Shown here one piece after another: positions 12,990 through 24,803 of a DNA stretch of 64,000 bases. A program made the position numbers and the translations under genes. The stretch covers positions 78,912,753 through 78,976,752 of the forward strand of contig CM051456.1 of NCBI GenBank assembly GCA_028274465.1, in the 5' to 3' direction. Numbering within the stretch: the stretch's first letter is position 1; the number at the start of each line of letters is the position of its first letter. The notes beneath the pieces are model-generated. The model worked only from the letters and a program-made list of their open reading frames with translations, made no database searches and had not been told where the DNA came from. This stretch comes from Plantago ovata (Eukaryota > Streptophyta > Magnoliopsida > Lamiales > Plantaginaceae).

Positions 12990-14267
12990 TGATGAATGTG
13001 TATTTTACACTTTCATTCGAGTCTTTTTCACCTAATTTAGCTATCCTCTATGATAATTTAGCTATATTTTAGTACATTTTATTAGAATAGTGTCACGTTT
13101 CCCTTTAGATTTTATTTTACAGGTTTTGGTTGAAATTCAGAGATTTACGGGCAATTATATTGAAGTCTACAAGGAATTGGTGTTCCAGAAGCCTATTTGG
13201 AGTATCTGAAGGTTTCCGGATAGGAATTGGAGTCTAGGGGTCGAATATGGAGGTTAGAAGGCCATTAGAAGTCTGAAACCGAGTCCGAAAAGGTGAAGAA
13301 ATCCAAATCTGCGTCGAAAAACGCGGAAATTCCGCGAAATACTGGGGGGCGAACCGCCCCGTGTCTCGGGCGAACCGCCCCAGAGATATTTCGGGCCTAT
13401 ATATAGTTGCGAGTTTTCTCACCGAAAATCATATCTTTCCAAGCCTACTTTCTCACCTCTCTCTATAGTTTTAGGGAGGAACTTCCCGGGGCCTGTCCTG
13501 GGAGTTCCATAGTTTAGGGGATACTTTTTCATAGCAGATTGGAGCGCGTAGGATCGCAATCATCCGGAGATTGACAACCTTCGGTAACTTTGTATCTTAC
13601 AACTTTTATCTACTTATTTTATTTCTTTCAATATGTTTTCTTCTATGATTGCTATTGATTGCATGCACATTATGAGTAGCTAAATTTATCGTTGGTGGTA
13701 GTATGTGAATTCTTAGCGAGGGAAGATAATCATGCTAATGGCTATATCGCGCATTATACTCCGTGTCATTGCTTTATTTCGTTGATGAGTTGAACACCAA
13801 AATTCTCGTATGTTGTATTGATCATTATGCACACTTGGACACTTGTCAGCCAATCAGACCAAATTATCTTCGTAGTGTTGAATGATTACGGAACACAGTA
13901 GGACGTTAGTTGTTGACAAGTCAGACCCATATTATCTTCGTAGTGCTTAATACTTGCAACAGGACCCAAGATTCATTCAAAGATCTCTATGCAAGACCGA
14001 GAAATTTATGCATGATTATCGACCCATTATGTTAAGAAGGACCATACTATCACCAACCTCCATTATCTGCTTGAAAACCCCCTATTGCTTTCTATCTGTT
14101 GTTTTATATTCTAAGTTAGATTTGATAAAGCTAGTATAGTCCTGAGAGAACGACACTCGAGTCATTCTACTACTACACTACGGTTTTCGTTGTAGTTGTG
14201 GATTGCCTTTGGCTAAATAACAAATTTTATTTTCTTGAATCGGAACCCGACAAATTCCCGTTCATCA
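12990..14267 (+). repeat. TG-1 5' LTR
   Basis: TGATGAATG to CGTTCATCA, 1278 bp, with 7-base inverted ends TGATGAA/TTCATCA, longer than the usual TG...CA. A TATA box (TATATATA, 13398-13405) lies just downstream of a cluster of GGGGCGAACCGCCCC near-palindromes (13343-13383). Confidence 0.9.
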
Positions 14268-14270
14268 AAT

Positions 14271-14288
14271 TGGCGCCGCTGCCGGGGA
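14271..14288 (+). promoter_or_regulatory. TG-1 primer binding site (tRNA-Asp type)
   Basis: TGGCGCCGCTGCCGGGGA three bases after the LTR. This PBS is characteristic of Athila-lineage elements and many large non-autonomous derivatives. Confidence 0.85.
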
Positions 14289-14423
14289 CTATACTCCTTC
14301 TTTCTGTTTAATTTGTTTATATTTACAGTTTTAGATTCCTAATTCTATTAGTTTTCCTTTTTAATCTCTCTCTGCTTTCCTATTTGTTTCTAATCACCTT
14401 TTCTAGTCTGTCACAGATAGTGT

Positions 14424-16556
14424 ATGCCGCATACACGTTCTGCAGGAACACTGCTTGCTAATTCAATTGCTGAGATCGATAGAGTCTACCACCAAAGAAG
14501 GCGACTACTTGAAAGGCGCACACTAGAGGAAATAGAGGAAACCGATTTCTTTGAATCTCTAATTAGTCTATTCAAGGAAATCGACGGAATGGAAGAAGCT
14601 AGACCACTAAAGGCATGGGTACAACCCACCAAGGATCGTATGAGGGGACCGGCGATAGTTCTTTCGTCTGCAACCCGAGATCTGGAGATCAAGAACCACG
14701 CATTCCAACAACTTCCGAGGTTCTATGGCTTATCAAGGAAAGATGTGATGGGGTACTTGCACGATATCGATGATTTCATCAACCAACTCCCACGACCCGG
14801 AGCTGACATAACAACGGATGAGTTGAGGATGAAGGTTTTTGCTATGGGACTTGGCGACAGAGCCAAGTCATGGTTGAGCTCTCTTCCAGCAGGCTCGTTG
14901 GACACTTGGGAAAAGGTTTTTTCAGCTTTCATGGAGAAATACTTCCCACACACTCTGACTACCGCACTCAAGGCACAAATCACTTGATTCAAGCAGGACT
15001 GTGATGAGACCATCTACACCGGGTTCGAGAGGTTCCAAGATCTCACGAACAAGTGCCCTCACCATGGTTTTGAACTCTCCGACCTAGTCCAACACTTCTA
15101 CAATGGACTAACCTTCAAGAACCAACAAGTGGTAGATTTCCAATGCTGAGGCAATATTTGGGAGGAAACCGCGGAAGCCGTCTGGGCAGTTTTCGAAAGG
15201 CTTGCTAAAGGTTCGCAGTTCAAGGACCCAAGGGCAATGGTTAGGAGACGTGGACCTGAAGCTCCACCGACTCAAGAAGCCCCTATATACAGGGGGAATG
15301 GGGATCAATTCGAGTGTTTTACCAACGAATTGAAGCAAGTCCTCAAGAGCGCCACCGGAACAACTGTTTCGAACGAAGTATGCCGAATATGCAAGAACTA
15401 TGGGCATGGAGCTCATATGTGTAGATCGGAGTTGGCATACGATGATGGCAACTGGGCTCGAGGAGGAGAAGAAGAGGCCTTTGCTACGGAGTTTGGTACT
15501 CAGGAAGTTAGCTACGGACAAGATGGTAGGAATCCTCGAGGTGGATTTTGGAGAAGAGGATACCGTAACAATCAAGGATATGCACCGGCTAACCAAACTT
15601 ATGGACCTAACCAAGACCGTAGTAGGCTGAACTATGGTAATGATCACTGCGAAAACTCCGCTCCGAAAGAGCCACCGAAGTCGAAGACGGCTCTACTGAT
15701 GGAGAACCTGCAGAAGATGGTCGATCACACACAAAGTTTTCTCAAACGATATGAAGAAGATTCAGAGAAGACTAGGGCAAGGCTTGATAAGTTGGAAGAG
15801 AGCACTAGGCTTGCCCATCAAAAGATGCAAGAGTTGATCAACCGAAAACTACCTAGCAGCACTGTGAAGTCGAATGCCATAACATTGGCTGATGATGTAC
15901 CTGACGAAATCACCATCAGAAAGATTGTTAGGTGCAAGAAATGTATTAAGGAAGAACTTCTACAGGCTGAGGAGGAAGAGAAGGGCCTAGGTTCCGACAC
16001 AAGTGATGAGGAGCAAGAGGATCCCGAACCACTCCCTAAAAGTTTCGATGTTAAGGTAGGGATTGGTGAGCTTGAAGATGTCCGTGCCACACTAGATACG
16101 GGATCCTACTCGAACATAATTCCTTTGAATGTGTTTGAAAAGAGCAACATTGGAAAAATATCGGAGCAAAGGGCAATTGTACAACTGGCGGATGGATCCT
16201 TTATGAGACCGGAGGGCGTTGTGAAAAATGTATTAGTCAAGGTTGGTGAAGCATCCATATACACCAACTTTGTAGTTATGCCGGCATCTGCACCTGGAAC
16301 GGGGGATGTCATACTCTTAGGGCAAACATTCTTGACTAAACTACGCTCGGTGATGGATATCTACCAAAGAACTTGCACCATTGAAGTAAATGGCAAGCAA
16401 CACGTGTTGCAAGCCATAGCTGATCCACCTGAACCGCCTGATATTACTACTCACTATTGTGGTCTTGCAGCCTATATTCTTTCTTATTCACAGGTTCATG
16501 GCATGGAAAGGAGATCAATGAAGGGGAAGGCTAGTACCCGCAAAAAGAAGAGATAG
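14424..16556 (+). pseudogene. gag-pro: TG-1 gag and aspartic protease region
   Basis: Fossil coding region beginning MPHTRSAGTLL. The capsid-type domain is around 14690-15240 (WLSSLPAGSLDTWEKVFSAF and the downstream helices), matching the Athila/Ty3 gag fold. A CCHC zinc knuckle CRICKNYGHGAHMC lies at 15381-15422. A Lys/Glu-rich coiled-coil-like stretch follows (about 15690-15850), then a retropepsin with ATLDTGSYSNIIPL (catalytic Asp codon near 16094) and VILLGQTFL near 16309. The last residues are basic. No polymerase or integrase follows. The homologue in TG-2 (36469-38250) is close. Broken in about two places; the protease half is open. Confidence 0.8.
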
Positions 16557-18470
16557 GCGCAGACAGGAGTCGAGTCAAAGACTTTAAACAATGACGCTAT
16601 CCGGGAGGCAACCCGTAATTTTTACCGCTTTCTTTACTACTTTTTTGCATGCATTCATACTTGAACTATTTGCTTCTCATATGTGAATTTGTTCATGTCT
16701 GTGTCATATATGCTTTTGTTTGAGTGAGATTTTTCGAGTGGTTTTTTGAAAAAATTGGTTTCGGGATTTAAACCGCATTTTCTGACATCAGGGCCCGTCT
16801 CCCCGCATTGGGGAGCACGGGGCGAACCGCCCCGTGGTGGGGCGAACCGCCCCACTTGGGGGGCGAACCGCCCCACAGCCCCAAATCTTTAAAAACGCGG
16901 ATTTCAACCCCAAAACCTTATATCCATCATTCTTCTTCATCCATACTCCCAAAAACCCGAAAAGTGCGATTTTGCTTCTAAATCTTCATAACTTCTTCAT
17001 TTCTTGACCAAATTGAGTGTTCTTTAGCTTAATTCGAAGCCTATAACACGATCTATCATCCTATCCGAACAGATTTCATCCTAATTTGTTAGATTTGCAG
17101 ATCTGAGGTATCATCCTTAGAACCCTAAATTTCAAATTTGGGGGTTTTCTATTTTGAGCTTCAATTATGTTTATTTAATGCATGGGTATGTTGTTTGTGT
17201 GATTAGACATGTTATTTACTATCAATTGCATGCTCAATTTTGCTTGGATTGTTGATTTGGGTATTTTGCTGCTTGATGATATATCTTGTTCTGCAATATG
17301 TCTTTATCTTTGATTTCTTGCATATGAATATGTTTTATTGGTGTAATGTTGGATTTGGCATTAGAATGCTTAATTGTTGAGTATGAATTGAGCCTTGTTA
17401 TCAAGGATATTGGTTGTCTAGTAAGAGCATGATGTGATGTATTGCATGTAGTAGTTACGTTGGTATGTTGCATGATGAAGAAGCTAGGCTAGACATTGCG
17501 GTTTGGGGAGTTTGATTGTTGATTCTATCACTCGTATTTTTCTCTTTTACACTAGCATATATTTGAGTCTGTTTTTTGTCATACGAGGTGCTAATAGCTG
17601 TTTGTAGGTACCTTAAAAAGGGAAGGGAGGATTCCCGTATGATTGCTGTGAAGAATCATGTCAAGGAAGGTGATCTCGCTAGATGTGCGTTCGAGCCAAG
17701 GGGTTTTGCAACAACGTCGTGGATTATCCGAGAGGAGGAGCTAGAGTACACCTGGAGTAAGGACTCCTATGCCTATTCATGCACCACCGAAGGGACAGAA
17801 ACCGTTATTACATCATCACTCCATCACGAGGACTGCAGAGTTCGAGTGAACTGGAAGGCACCGGGACATTCTCGCAGCAACGGATTTGATCTTGAGTTCG
17901 CAGTTGCTAGAAGGTTCCGAAGCGCTAGCTTGGTTCCAAAACATAATGACATGGGTACTCAGCACCTTGTTGGGGTGCCCCTTGCCTGCCTCTAAATGGA
18001 GCATAACATTGATATTGGGAGCATCAACTGTAGAGAATGTAGACAAAATTGGAGAAAAACGTAGAGGACTCCTGAGTATCCGAGCAGCTGCCTGAAACCT
18101 TCTCATGGAGTAAACCGTTGAAGGGGGAGGTCCTGATACCACTGCCCTTTTCCCTTCAACAGTTCACATCCTATTGGAGGGCTACAGGATGGAGAATTCC
18201 ATAACAGCGACGGCTAATCTTGAGAATTCAGCCTGCCACTACAACTCTCATAGTGAGGATGTGCGTGAAAGTAGTGACAATGAAGGCCATACGGGCAATG
18301 ATGATACTGACTGAGGAGTTGCTCCTTTGCGTCCCATAATTGAAACTACCGAGCGTACCCGAAGACCTGATGACTCCCTATAAAACTCCCGGAGGAGGCC
18401 CAATAACTCATAAGCAGCATACTCAGCCGACCGAGGCCAAACCATGGGGTAACATCTAGTATCACATCTT
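16557..18470 (+). other. TG-1-specific segment between protease and 3' region
   Basis: About 1.9 kb that TG-2 lacks. It starts with a GGGAGGCAACCC motif common downstream of Athila-type coding regions, then three GGGGCGAACCGCCCC-type near-palindromes (16815-16875), then AT-rich sequence resembling a 5' untranslated leader (about 16910-17160). It also carries a 139-codon reading frame at 17576-17995 (no recognised domain, moderately Glu-rich) and degenerate coding-like sequence around 18190-18440. A GGTTTGGGGAGTTTGAT stretch near 17501 resembles the element's own PPT and LTR start. The origin is unknown: it may be an older part of the lineage lost from TG-2, or captured sequence. Confidence 0.45.
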
Positions 18471-19921
18471 ATTTACTCATTTTCTTACTGCTAGGGACTA
18501 GCGTTAATTTCATGAGGGGGATGGGATTTAAGTGATCTGATGTTGTTAGTTTGGAGCTTGGCATTGGTAGGATGAGTATAGTACCTCGCATGCTTTATCG
18601 TTTGCACGTTTACTGCTTTCTTAGATTTTTTAGGTTGCATTCATCCTAGGATAGTCTTGCATGTTTTTATATGGAGTTTCTTGCCGAATTTTTTGAACTT
18701 TTTTATTGGGTAGATCAACTAGCTATGACATTAATCGTATGCTTCATCTCTATGAATTTGTTTGAGGTTTTTCTCGCTTGGCTTGTCACATTTATGTATT
18801 GCACTTAGTTAAGCATGGTAGTCTCGACATCACTTAGTGGTGTTTTCTCTACTGCGGTTCACGAAGGCCTTTATAATAGGATGATGCATGTTAGGGTCTT
18901 ATGGTTGTTTTCCCGAGTAATTATGTACCTAAGAGGCAACAAGTCTTCACCATGCTTTGAGATTGCTAAATGCCTAGGAAGGAGGTAGTGTGAGGTTGTG
19001 TGATCCTTTATTTATAACCTATTCTTCCGAATAGGTTTGGGGAGGGGGTTACACCTTCATTAGACTTGTTTCTGTTTTTCATTTTTCGTATCGTGAGTTT
19101 ATTTTTCTTTTCCGTGAATTTTGTACTCCAACCTATTCTTTCGAATAGGTTTGGGGAAGTCGTGTGAGTCATTTTGTTTCTCTCTTTGTTATGCTACTGC
19201 TGGCTACAAAAAATCGAAAAAAAGAAAGAAAAATTCCAGAAAAAAAGAGAAAAAGAAAAAGAATATGGAAAGAAAAAAAGAAGACCCCAAAAAAGCAAAG
19301 AAGGGTCCAAAAAAAAAAATAATAAAGCCAAATAGCAGTTTAGAAAAGTTTGAGTCTTTTCCATTTTTCGTATTGTTCGTAATCGTGTTTTTCTATTTTT
19401 TATCTTTTTTGTCTTAAGTGTCATCTGTTCTAGACCACCCTCGTCCTGCCATTCAGGAAGTGGTGAATAGCTTAAGACTTTACTTGAGAGATGGGTAGAA
19501 TAGGGGAGTGTTATCTTTTATAGGGAACCCTCCTTCGTTTGATGAGAGCCAGTACTGGTTCAACCTCTTTTGAGGAAAAGTCTTAACATGGTGGAACAGC
19601 AGTAAGTCCTCAGTTTCATAGGCACGGGGCAACCATTCGTATCTTAGCATGCATCATTACGTCGTCACTGACTAGGTCCAGGTAGAGAATGTTACGAGAG
19701 ACTATCTTGTCTTGACATAAGTGCTTATGTGGATGTGTATAAGTCAATCGAGGTATTCTTCAACCTATATTCATGCTTTGATTTATATGGTTTTTGTTCA
19801 TATGTTATTTGGTAGATTCAGTAATTTAGTTCATTTTATTTGGCATGACACTCCATTTTTGAGTCTTGCATGTTTTTTGTATTAGAGTCTAGCTTAGTTG
19901 CTTGAGGACAAGCAAAGGTTC
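18471..19921 (+). other. TG-1 non-coding 3' internal region
   Basis: This region is conserved with TG-2 to TG-4 and MG-1 but has no conserved reading frame. Landmarks in order: GACCGAGGCCAAACC, a GTCTCGACATCACTTAGTGG segment, the hairpin/purine module, GACCACCCTCGTCCTGCC, and the PPT. Its conservation across elements without coding suggests RNA-level function such as packaging. Confidence 0.6.
19016..19330 (+). repeat. TG-1 hairpin/PPT-like repeats and purine tract
   Basis: Two hairpins with arms AACCTATTC and GAATAGGTT and a four-base loop (19016-19037, 19130-19151), each followed by a TTTGGGGA-type purine run. A roughly 125-base A/G-only tract follows (19203-19330). The same module is present in TG-2, TG-3, TG-4 and MG-1. 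Lys/Glu-rich frames across the tract are low-complexity artefacts. Confidence 0.8.
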
Positions 19922-19934
19922 GGTTTGGGGAGTT
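19922..19934 (+). promoter_or_regulatory. TG-1 polypurine tract
   Basis: GGTTTGGGGAGTT directly before the 3' LTR (19935). The same sequence precedes the 3' LTRs of TG-2, TG-3, TG-4 and MG-1. Confidence 0.8.
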
Positions 19935-21212
19935 TGATGAATGTGTATTTTACACTTTCATTCGAGTCTTTTTCACCTAATTTAGCTATCCTCCATGATA
20001 ATTTAGCTATATTTTTGTACATTTTATTAGAATAGTGTCACGTTTCCCTTTAGATTTTATTTTACAGGTTTTGGTTGAAATTCGGAGATTTACGGGCAAT
20101 TATAATGAAGTCTACAAGGAATTGGTGTTCCCGAAGTCTATTTGGAGTATCTGAAGGTTTCCGGATAGGAATTGGAGTCTAGGGGTCGAATCTGGAGGTT
20201 AGAAGGCCATTAGAAGTCTGAAACCGAGTCCGAAAAGGTGAAGAAATCCAAATCCGCGTCGAAAAACGCGGAAATTCCGCGAAATACTGGGGGGCGAACC
20301 GCCCCGTGTCTCGGGCGAACCGCCCCAGAGATATTTCGGGCCTATATATAGTTGCGAGTTTTCTCTCCGAAAATCATATCTTTCCAAGCCTACTTTCTCA
20401 CCTCTCTCTATAGTTTTAGGGAGGAACTTCCCGGGGCCTGTCCTGGGAGTTCCATAGCTTAGGGGATACTTTTTCATAGCAGATTGGAGCGCGTAGGATC
20501 GCAATCATCCGGAGATTGACAACTTTCGGTAACTTTGTATCTTACAACTTTTATCTACTTATTTTATTTCTTTCAATATGTTTTCTTCTATGATTGCTAT
20601 TGATTGCATGCACATTATGAGTAGCTAAATTTATCGTTGGTGGTAGTATGTGAATTCTTAGCGAGGGAAGATAATCATGCTAATGGCTATATCGCGCATT
20701 ATACTCCGTGTCATTGCTTTATTTCGTTGATGAGTTGAACACCAAAATTCTCGTATGTTGTATTGATCATTATGCACACTTGGACACTTGTCGGCCAATC
20801 AGACCAAATTATCTTTGTAGTGTTGAATGATTACGGAACACAATAGGACGTTAGTTGTTGACAAGTCAGACCCATATTATCTTCGTAGTGCTTAATACTT
20901 GCAACAGGACCCAAGATTCATTCAAAGATCTCTATGCAAGACCGAGGAATTTATGCATGATTATCGACCCATTATGTTAAGAAGGACCATACTATCACCA
21001 ACCTCCATTATCTGCTTGAAAACCCCCTATTGCTTTCTATCTGTTGTTTTATATTCTAAGTTAGATTTGATAAAGCTAGTATAGTCCTGAGAGAACGACA
21101 CTCGAGTCATTCTACTACTACACTACGGTTTTCGTTGTAGTTGTGGATTGCCTTTGGCTAAATAACAAATTTTATTTGCTTGAATCGGAACCCGACAAAT
21201 TCCCGTTCATCA
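19935..21212 (+). repeat. TG-1 3' LTR
   Basis: 1278 bp, same length as the 5' LTR with about 16 hand-counted differences. The GC near-palindromes (about 20288-20325) and TATA box are retained. Confidence 0.9.
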
Positions 21213-23365
21213 GTGAGTTATCATCTATCCCAAACTCTCCCTAGTCGAGGTTCATCTCGGATGTGGGGGTCTGAATGAACCAGACAAGACTAGCATGCGT
21301 GGAGGTTATACTTGTTGGAGCAAGTGTGAGCCGATCCCACGGCCACGGAACGGATTGTTGGACAATCGAGAAACGTTCCCATAACTGCGCATGGTTGTTC
21401 GAAGAAGCTTTATCGAACAATGCAAGTACCCACCGGACACTCCCATCGTTGTATACTCTACACCGAAGTGTCTATGGGAACCGGTGAGTTGTCGAAGTGA
21501 TGCCATTCGTCATTTGTACTTGCAGGACTTTATCATCACATTTGTTGCCCCATATCCTTGGTGGACCCGTCGATGTCAGCTCTTAATAAGCAGCTGACCT
21601 AAGACACGATCCAGGATTATGGCTAAATACAAATGGGGGTGATAAGTGATTCTGTGAAGGATTCATCTCTCAAGTGTAGCACAGGAGAGCACTGCTCAGA
21701 GTCTGCATAGTTGTGTTGGTAAAGTCACTGGCCAGTGCAAATGATATATTATGATGGTCATAAGTATATCTTAACCAAGCAACTCCCTGAGACGCCCGTG
21801 GATGTATTATTGGGATAGACACTTCATCGATCCTAGATACATTTGAGCAAGTCAGATGAAGGGACGTTACCATCGCCGCGTTGAGCGCAACAGGCTTCGC
21901 AACGAAAGGGTTAGCTTTGAGAAACCTCTCAAACGTCCTCACGTATTAATATTGCAAATGGAACCGTCTAGGAATTCCATGTTGCCTAGTCTAGGACTTT
22001 CTTAATACGGTGAGGCCCTATGGGTCACACTATGTGGTGATTCAGTCTATCAAAATATCCTTGAAGATGGAATCGTAATTAATTTGGAATTAATTTTGAT
22101 TGATGGATTATAATTTATTTGGAATTAATTATAATATTTGGTGGCTCAATTAATAATTTGGAATTATTAATTGAATTGGCTAATTAATTGTATTTTATGT
22201 AAATACAATTAAAGATTATATTTTGAAAATATAATGGAGGTTTGATTAGAAAGGATATGTTAATTTAGAATTAACATATGCACTTGGGCAAAATCTACTT
22301 GGAGTTTGGATTGCCTTAGAAATATATGTGGGTCCCAAAAGTGGGACCCACGTCCCGTAGGACAGGCGCGCGCGCGCGCGTAGTATGGTAGAGGAAGGAG
22401 TTCGACTCCTTCCTCTATTAGAAGTGCAAGGGATAAGTTAGATTTTCCTGATTGAGTTTTGATTTGATTGGGAATGAATCTAGACTTGATATTGGTTTCC
22501 TTGTGCGATAAGAATTAGATTCTTATTCCTTTACGAAGTCTAATTGCTTATGCTTTAGGCTTCTATAGACTACTATATATAGTGGACTATTAGAGAGATT
22601 TTGACACACAGTTTTGAACACAGTTTCAGACATAGACTTTCACAGTTATTCTACCCAGTTTTCTTAGAGAAAATAAAAGCTCTACCCTCCTCCCTTAGCC
22701 ACCCGCACGCGCCACCTCACCGGAGGAATTGCCGCCCCGTCTTCTTGGTCACACAAAGAATATCCTAGCATTCTTCCGATAGGTTGTTCATCCGTGGATA
22801 CCAAGGTTGAGGTTCTAGGAGCTGGAAACTAACTCTTATTGTCTTGCAGATATAAGGAGCATTGTAGATATCTTCGACTTCGACGAAGGAGAAGATACAC
22901 CGGAATATTACGAAGACTTGGAAGTTGCTTTGGAAGTAAGGTTAGTCTTCTAATTGACGTGTTTGTATATATACGACATATGCATAATCAATTAACCTGC
23001 ATGTTAAGAAAATTTTTGAAATTCCGCTGCGTACCCTAGGGCTAACTTTGACCGTATTTTCTTACAGTAGCAACAAACAAAGATAAGTAAATAGTCATAC
23101 TTAAGACTTAGTTACTTTTACGCGGAAGCATACAGTATAACAGAATATATAGTAATAGATACAGATAGTCACATAGCCTTCCAGTTTTTCGCAAATAGAT
23201 AAGTTTAGGGGTGAACACTCACCTCAACTTACAAGCAAAAGTCTTCAACGAGCAGTGAGCTTAAGAACTAACGAACGACGGAGCACCTAAATAGAAAGTA
23301 ACTAGTTACACCCTAGAAGTCGAACGAACGGAAAGAAAAAAGTCGGTAAAGAAGTGGTAAAGAAG

Positions 23366-23427
23366 GGGTTCGAACTCGGAACCTCTAAGTTAGTCCAGCA
23401 ACCCTTAACCAACTAAGCTAGAAGGTA
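23366..23427 (-). other. tRNA-like sequence with Pol III A and B boxes inside the chromovirus LTR
   Basis: On the minus strand, TAGCTTAGTTGG (23420-23409) fits the tRNA A box TRGYNNANNNGG and GAGTTCGAACC (23377-23367) fits the B box, with 31 bases between them, as in a tRNA. Stem pairing is poor, so it is a degenerate tRNA or SINE head, not a working tRNA gene. The same sequence is in the other chromovirus LTR at 47008-47067, so it belongs to the family's LTR. Confidence 0.55.
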
Positions 23428-24790
23428 AGTCACTACTAAGGTACCAAAGCAGAAACTAGTTAACTTGAAACGTTTTCATAAAATGCCCTTTCAGTTTTCA
23501 GTCTCTGGAAATTACTAAAACACCCTCAGTGTTAAATTGCAAAAAGATCCCTTTTGAAAACAGAAAGTTCAAACAAGTCCAACAGGTTCCCAAACGTACA
23601 AATCAGTCCCCACAGATATAAAAGGTTTACAAAACAGTCCTCTGTCAGTCAACTACGGTCAAAACTTAATTGCAAAAAGGTCCTTTAGGTTTTCATACTT
23701 CCCAAACAGTCCACAAGGTTCAGATTAACACACTTTCAGTCCAAAACAACCAACGAGTTCAAATCACAGTCCTAACTTAGTTCGAAAAAAGGTCAACAAC
23801 GAGGTCAGAGGTCACACGGTCAACACAACAACAATCAAACAATCCTAAGTCCGAGTTCGAGTTCACGGTTCGAATCAAAACAACAAGGCCAGAATGTACA
23901 CGGGCAAAACGGTCAAAGGAAACGAAAAAGAAAAGGGGCAGAACTATTACCTTCGACCGAAAAAGGAATCGAGTGAGCAGCGAAACCAAAAACAGAAAGA
24001 AGGGATTAAACAAGATTCAATTCGATTTGGATCTAAACGAACCCTAACACGGCCGAACCAAAGCTCACCGGGGTAGATCTGAAATCGGGACCAAGCAAAC
24101 GAACAAAGCCAAGCAGTTGAGTATCAACTCGAAATTGAGAACGGGATCGGAGCGGATCGACACGGGTTCGAACGTTGCAGGACGGAGCAGCTCAGGCGGC
24201 GGGTGACGAACGGAGACGGAACGGCAGGGGCAGCACTCGCGAAGCGGATTGGACGAAACGGCGCGGCTCAGGCGTAGAACGGACGGCGGCACACGGACAG
24301 CGAACGGCGGCGAACAGAACCGGAGATGACGGCGGACAGAAAGCAGAAAGCGGCGCGGCTCGGGCGCAACACGGACGGCGGCGGCGGCGGCTAGATGGAT
24401 GGTGACGGCGAGAGAGAGCAGCAGCAACTGCGTTCTCTTTCTCTTCTTCTCTCTTCTCTCTCTCTTTTTCTTTCTTTTCTTATTTCTCTCTCAGACGGAA
24501 TGCAGAATGAGGGTTGGGGGTAACGGTTAGGGTTTAGGGGGAATAAGCAGATGGGCCGGTCAAGGGCCAAGTAGACTGGGCCACTAGAATGGGCCAAAAA
24601 GGAGTTTGAAATAACCAGTCTTTCCAGCTCGGTCCAAACGTAACGAGACGAATTAATTTTATGCGAATTAACTAAATCGCTCACGCACATAATTACCGAA
24701 TAAAATAAATTACTCCGATAATTAATTAATTAAATTAAATAATTAAATAATAAAATAATAAATAAATAATTAAAAAAAAAGGGTGTTACA

Positions 24791-24803
24791 CTCTTCCCCC
24801 CTT
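24791..24803 (-). promoter_or_regulatory. Right chromovirus polypurine tract
   Basis: On the minus strand AAGGGGGGAAGAG directly precedes the LTR start TGTAACACC. It overlaps the end of the pol region, and shows the LTR on its left is this element's 3' LTR. Confidence 0.85.

Larger units (their letters stand above)
12990..21212 (+). mobile_element. TG-1, Athila-like gag-protease element without RT/integrase (TR-GAG type)
   Basis: 8.2-kb element with two 1278-bp LTRs, tRNA-Asp-type PBS, gag and protease coding, and no reverse transcriptase or integrase, so it depends on another element for copying. A 5-bp TSD GTGAG (12985-12989 and 21213-21217) flanks it inside the Angela-1 3' LTR; the intact 5' LTR at about 4918 shows the empty site. 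Both LTRs are equally long and differ at about 16 positions by hand count (1.25%, about 0.5 million years). Structure is whole; the gag region is broken in about two places. Known terminal-repeat elements with only a gag domain (TR-GAG) are the nearest described class. Confidence 0.85.
12742..23066 (+). repeat. Angela-1 3' LTR, split by TG-1
   Basis: LTR sequence from 12742 to 12989 and again from 21218 to 23066, interrupted by TG-1. Ends in CTTACA at 23066 followed by the TSD GTAGC. Confidence 0.9.

Noticed and set aside
17816-18142. Minus-strand frame overlapping the TG-1-specific segment
   Set aside because: No domain, opposite to element transcription, and overlaps a frame of equal quality on the plus strand.
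19121-19424. Lys/Glu-rich or Phe-rich frames over purine tracts (also near 35400-35670, 42590-42910, 51240-51530, 54735-55000)
   Set aside because: Open only because the A/G tract lacks stop codons on either strand; not conserved at protein level between copies.
23366-23427. A functional tRNA gene
   Set aside because: A and B boxes fit, but acceptor, D and T stems do not pair properly and no convincing anticodon loop is present.
24065-24427. Possible gene in the GC-rich part of the chromovirus LTR, both strands
   Set aside because: Lies wholly in LTR, is Arg/Ala-rich in several frames, and the second LTR copy does not keep the frame over the same length.
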